From contig NZ_MUNM01000043.1 of the NCBI RefSeq assembly GCF_002286815.1, forward strand, positions 1 through 64,000: DNA of 64,000 bases. Reading direction: 5' to 3'. Origin of the DNA: Pseudomonas sp. PICF141. GTDB lineage: Bacteria; Pseudomonadota; Gammaproteobacteria; Pseudomonadales; Pseudomonadaceae. Of this stretch, positions 63,474 through 64,000 are shown one piece after another. A program made the translations under genes and the position numbers. A model generated the notes under the pieces. That model saw only the letters and a program-made list of their open reading frames with translations. It searched no databases and was not told where the DNA came from. The stretch's first letter is position 1. Each line of letters begins with the position of its first letter.

Positions 63474-64000
63474 CTAGGAATCTTAAACAGGCGTTGTTCA
63501 GCGCCTTGCTGGTGTGGGCGGTTGCCTACCCGGTACTGGGTCTGAAACTGACCATTGTCGGCATCAACCTCGAAGTCCATGGCACTAGCACTTCCACGCT
63601 GATCACCATCGCCGTGTGCTCGGTGCTGATGTTCCTGCGGGTGCTGTTCGACCAGCAGATCAGTTCGGCCTGGAAAGCTTCGCCCAACTTGCCGGTGATC
63701 CCGGCCAAAGCCAGTAACTTCCTGACCCTGCCGACGACCCAACGCTGGATCATCATCGCGTTGATCATTGGTGCTCTGGTCTGGCCGTTCTTCGGCTCTC
63801 GCGGGGCGGTGGACATCGCCACGCTGGTGCTGATCTACGTGATGCTCGGCCTGGGCCTGAACATCGTGGTCGGCCTGGCCGGCTTGCTCGACCTGGGCTA
63901 CGTCGGTTTCTATGCCGTCGGCGCCTACAGTTATGCGCTGTTGTCGCATTACTACGGCCTGAGCTTCTGGATCTGCCTGCCGATCGCCGGGATGATGGCG
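63470..64000 (+). CDS. braE: Branched-chain amino acid permease BraE (LivM), 3'-truncated by window
   Basis: At least 177 residues; the gene runs off the window. It begins [20 protein letters not shown], and includes [20 protein letters not shown] then [20 protein letters not shown], typical of LivM. The ATG overlaps the braD stop by 4 nt (ATGA). With BraD it forms the membrane channel; braF and braG should follow outside the window. Confidence 0.94.
   Translation, partial: MTRNLKQALFSALLVWAVAYPVLGLKLTIVGINLEVHGTSTSTLITIAVCSVLMFLRVLFDQQISSAWKASPNLPVIPAKASNFLTLPTTQRWIIIALIIGALVWPFFGSRGAVDIATLVLIYVMLGLGLNIVVGLAGLLDLGYVGFYAVGAYSYALLSHYYGLSFWICLPIAGMMA

Noticed and set aside
1..64000. CRISPR array
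   Set aside because: The repeats seen are paired palindromes with irregular spacing, not short regularly spaced direct repeats, and no cas genes are present.
1..64000. tRNA or rRNA genes
   Set aside because: No cloverleaf with the conserved T-loop sequence and no rRNA stretches were noticed on either strand; a covariance-model scan was not possible.

Overview
The window looks like a chromosomal segment of a fluorescent-group Pseudomonas. Evidence includes high-GC coding sequence, near-continuous gene packing, Pseudomonas-type repetitive extragenic palindromes between genes, and a gene set typical of the group: an EmhABC/TtgABC efflux pump with its TetR repressor, an OprD porin, FosA, OlsBA, a CcoM-like peptide, RapA and BraCDE. 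I see no rRNA, tRNA, CRISPR array, prophage or intact insertion sequence.

Layout. 1-8.4 kb: small stress and lipoprotein genes, a PAS-GAF-GGDEF diguanylate cyclase, a LysE exporter, FosA, a YiaY-type alcohol dehydrogenase, a DUF4917 protein with SIR2-like motifs, a YegP-like protein, and an RHH/PfpI pair. 8.6-19.3 kb: a methyltransferase, a LemA/TPM/TPM cassette, the periplasmic GH3 beta-glucosidase BglX, a cardiolipin-synthase-like phospholipase D, a YceI protein, a serine hydrolase with a small membrane partner, and a degenerate acyl-CoA dehydrogenase. 19.4-24.4 kb: the ornithine-lipid genes olsB-olsA, AcpH, and an ArsR-type regulator / MFS / old-yellow-enzyme operon preceded by repeated CGATAT operator-like motifs. 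24.5-33.8 kb: an EamA transporter, emhR divergent from emhABC, and an OprD porin. 34.0-36.3 kb: a three-gene cluster of unknown function (ICMT/NnrU-like membrane protein, DUF3050, SAM methyltransferase) in more AT-rich DNA. 36.4-46.1 kb: the protocatechuate branch of the beta-ketoadipate pathway on one strand (pcaR, pcaK, pcaIJF, pcaHG, pcaBDC) with PcaR-like operators. 46.8-57.9 kb: PitA, a CcoM-like 38-residue peptide, small proteins, RapA, an MFS transporter, an MHYT-GGDEF-EAL protein of MucR type, and a 3-hydroxyisobutyrate-dehydrogenase-family enzyme. 58.0-60.3 kb: a lone 731-residue tubulin/FtsZ-superfamily protein. 60.5-64 kb: a DUF2288 protein and the start of the branched-chain amino acid ABC operon, with braE cut by the window end.

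The genes form mostly housekeeping and accessory metabolic modules. Protocatechuate enters or is made from 4-hydroxybenzoate imported by PcaK, is ring-cleaved by PcaHG, and passes through PcaB, C, D, IJ and F to acetyl-CoA and succinyl-CoA. EmhABC, FosA and the ArsR/MFS/OYE unit handle toxic compounds. OlsBA makes ornithine lipids. Two c-di-GMP proteins tie the region to lifestyle control.

The best candidates for undescribed biology are the tubulin-like protein (58055-60250) and the membrane-methyltransferase/DUF3050/methyltransferase cluster (34036-36348). All functional calls come from reading motifs and recalled family features; no database search was run.
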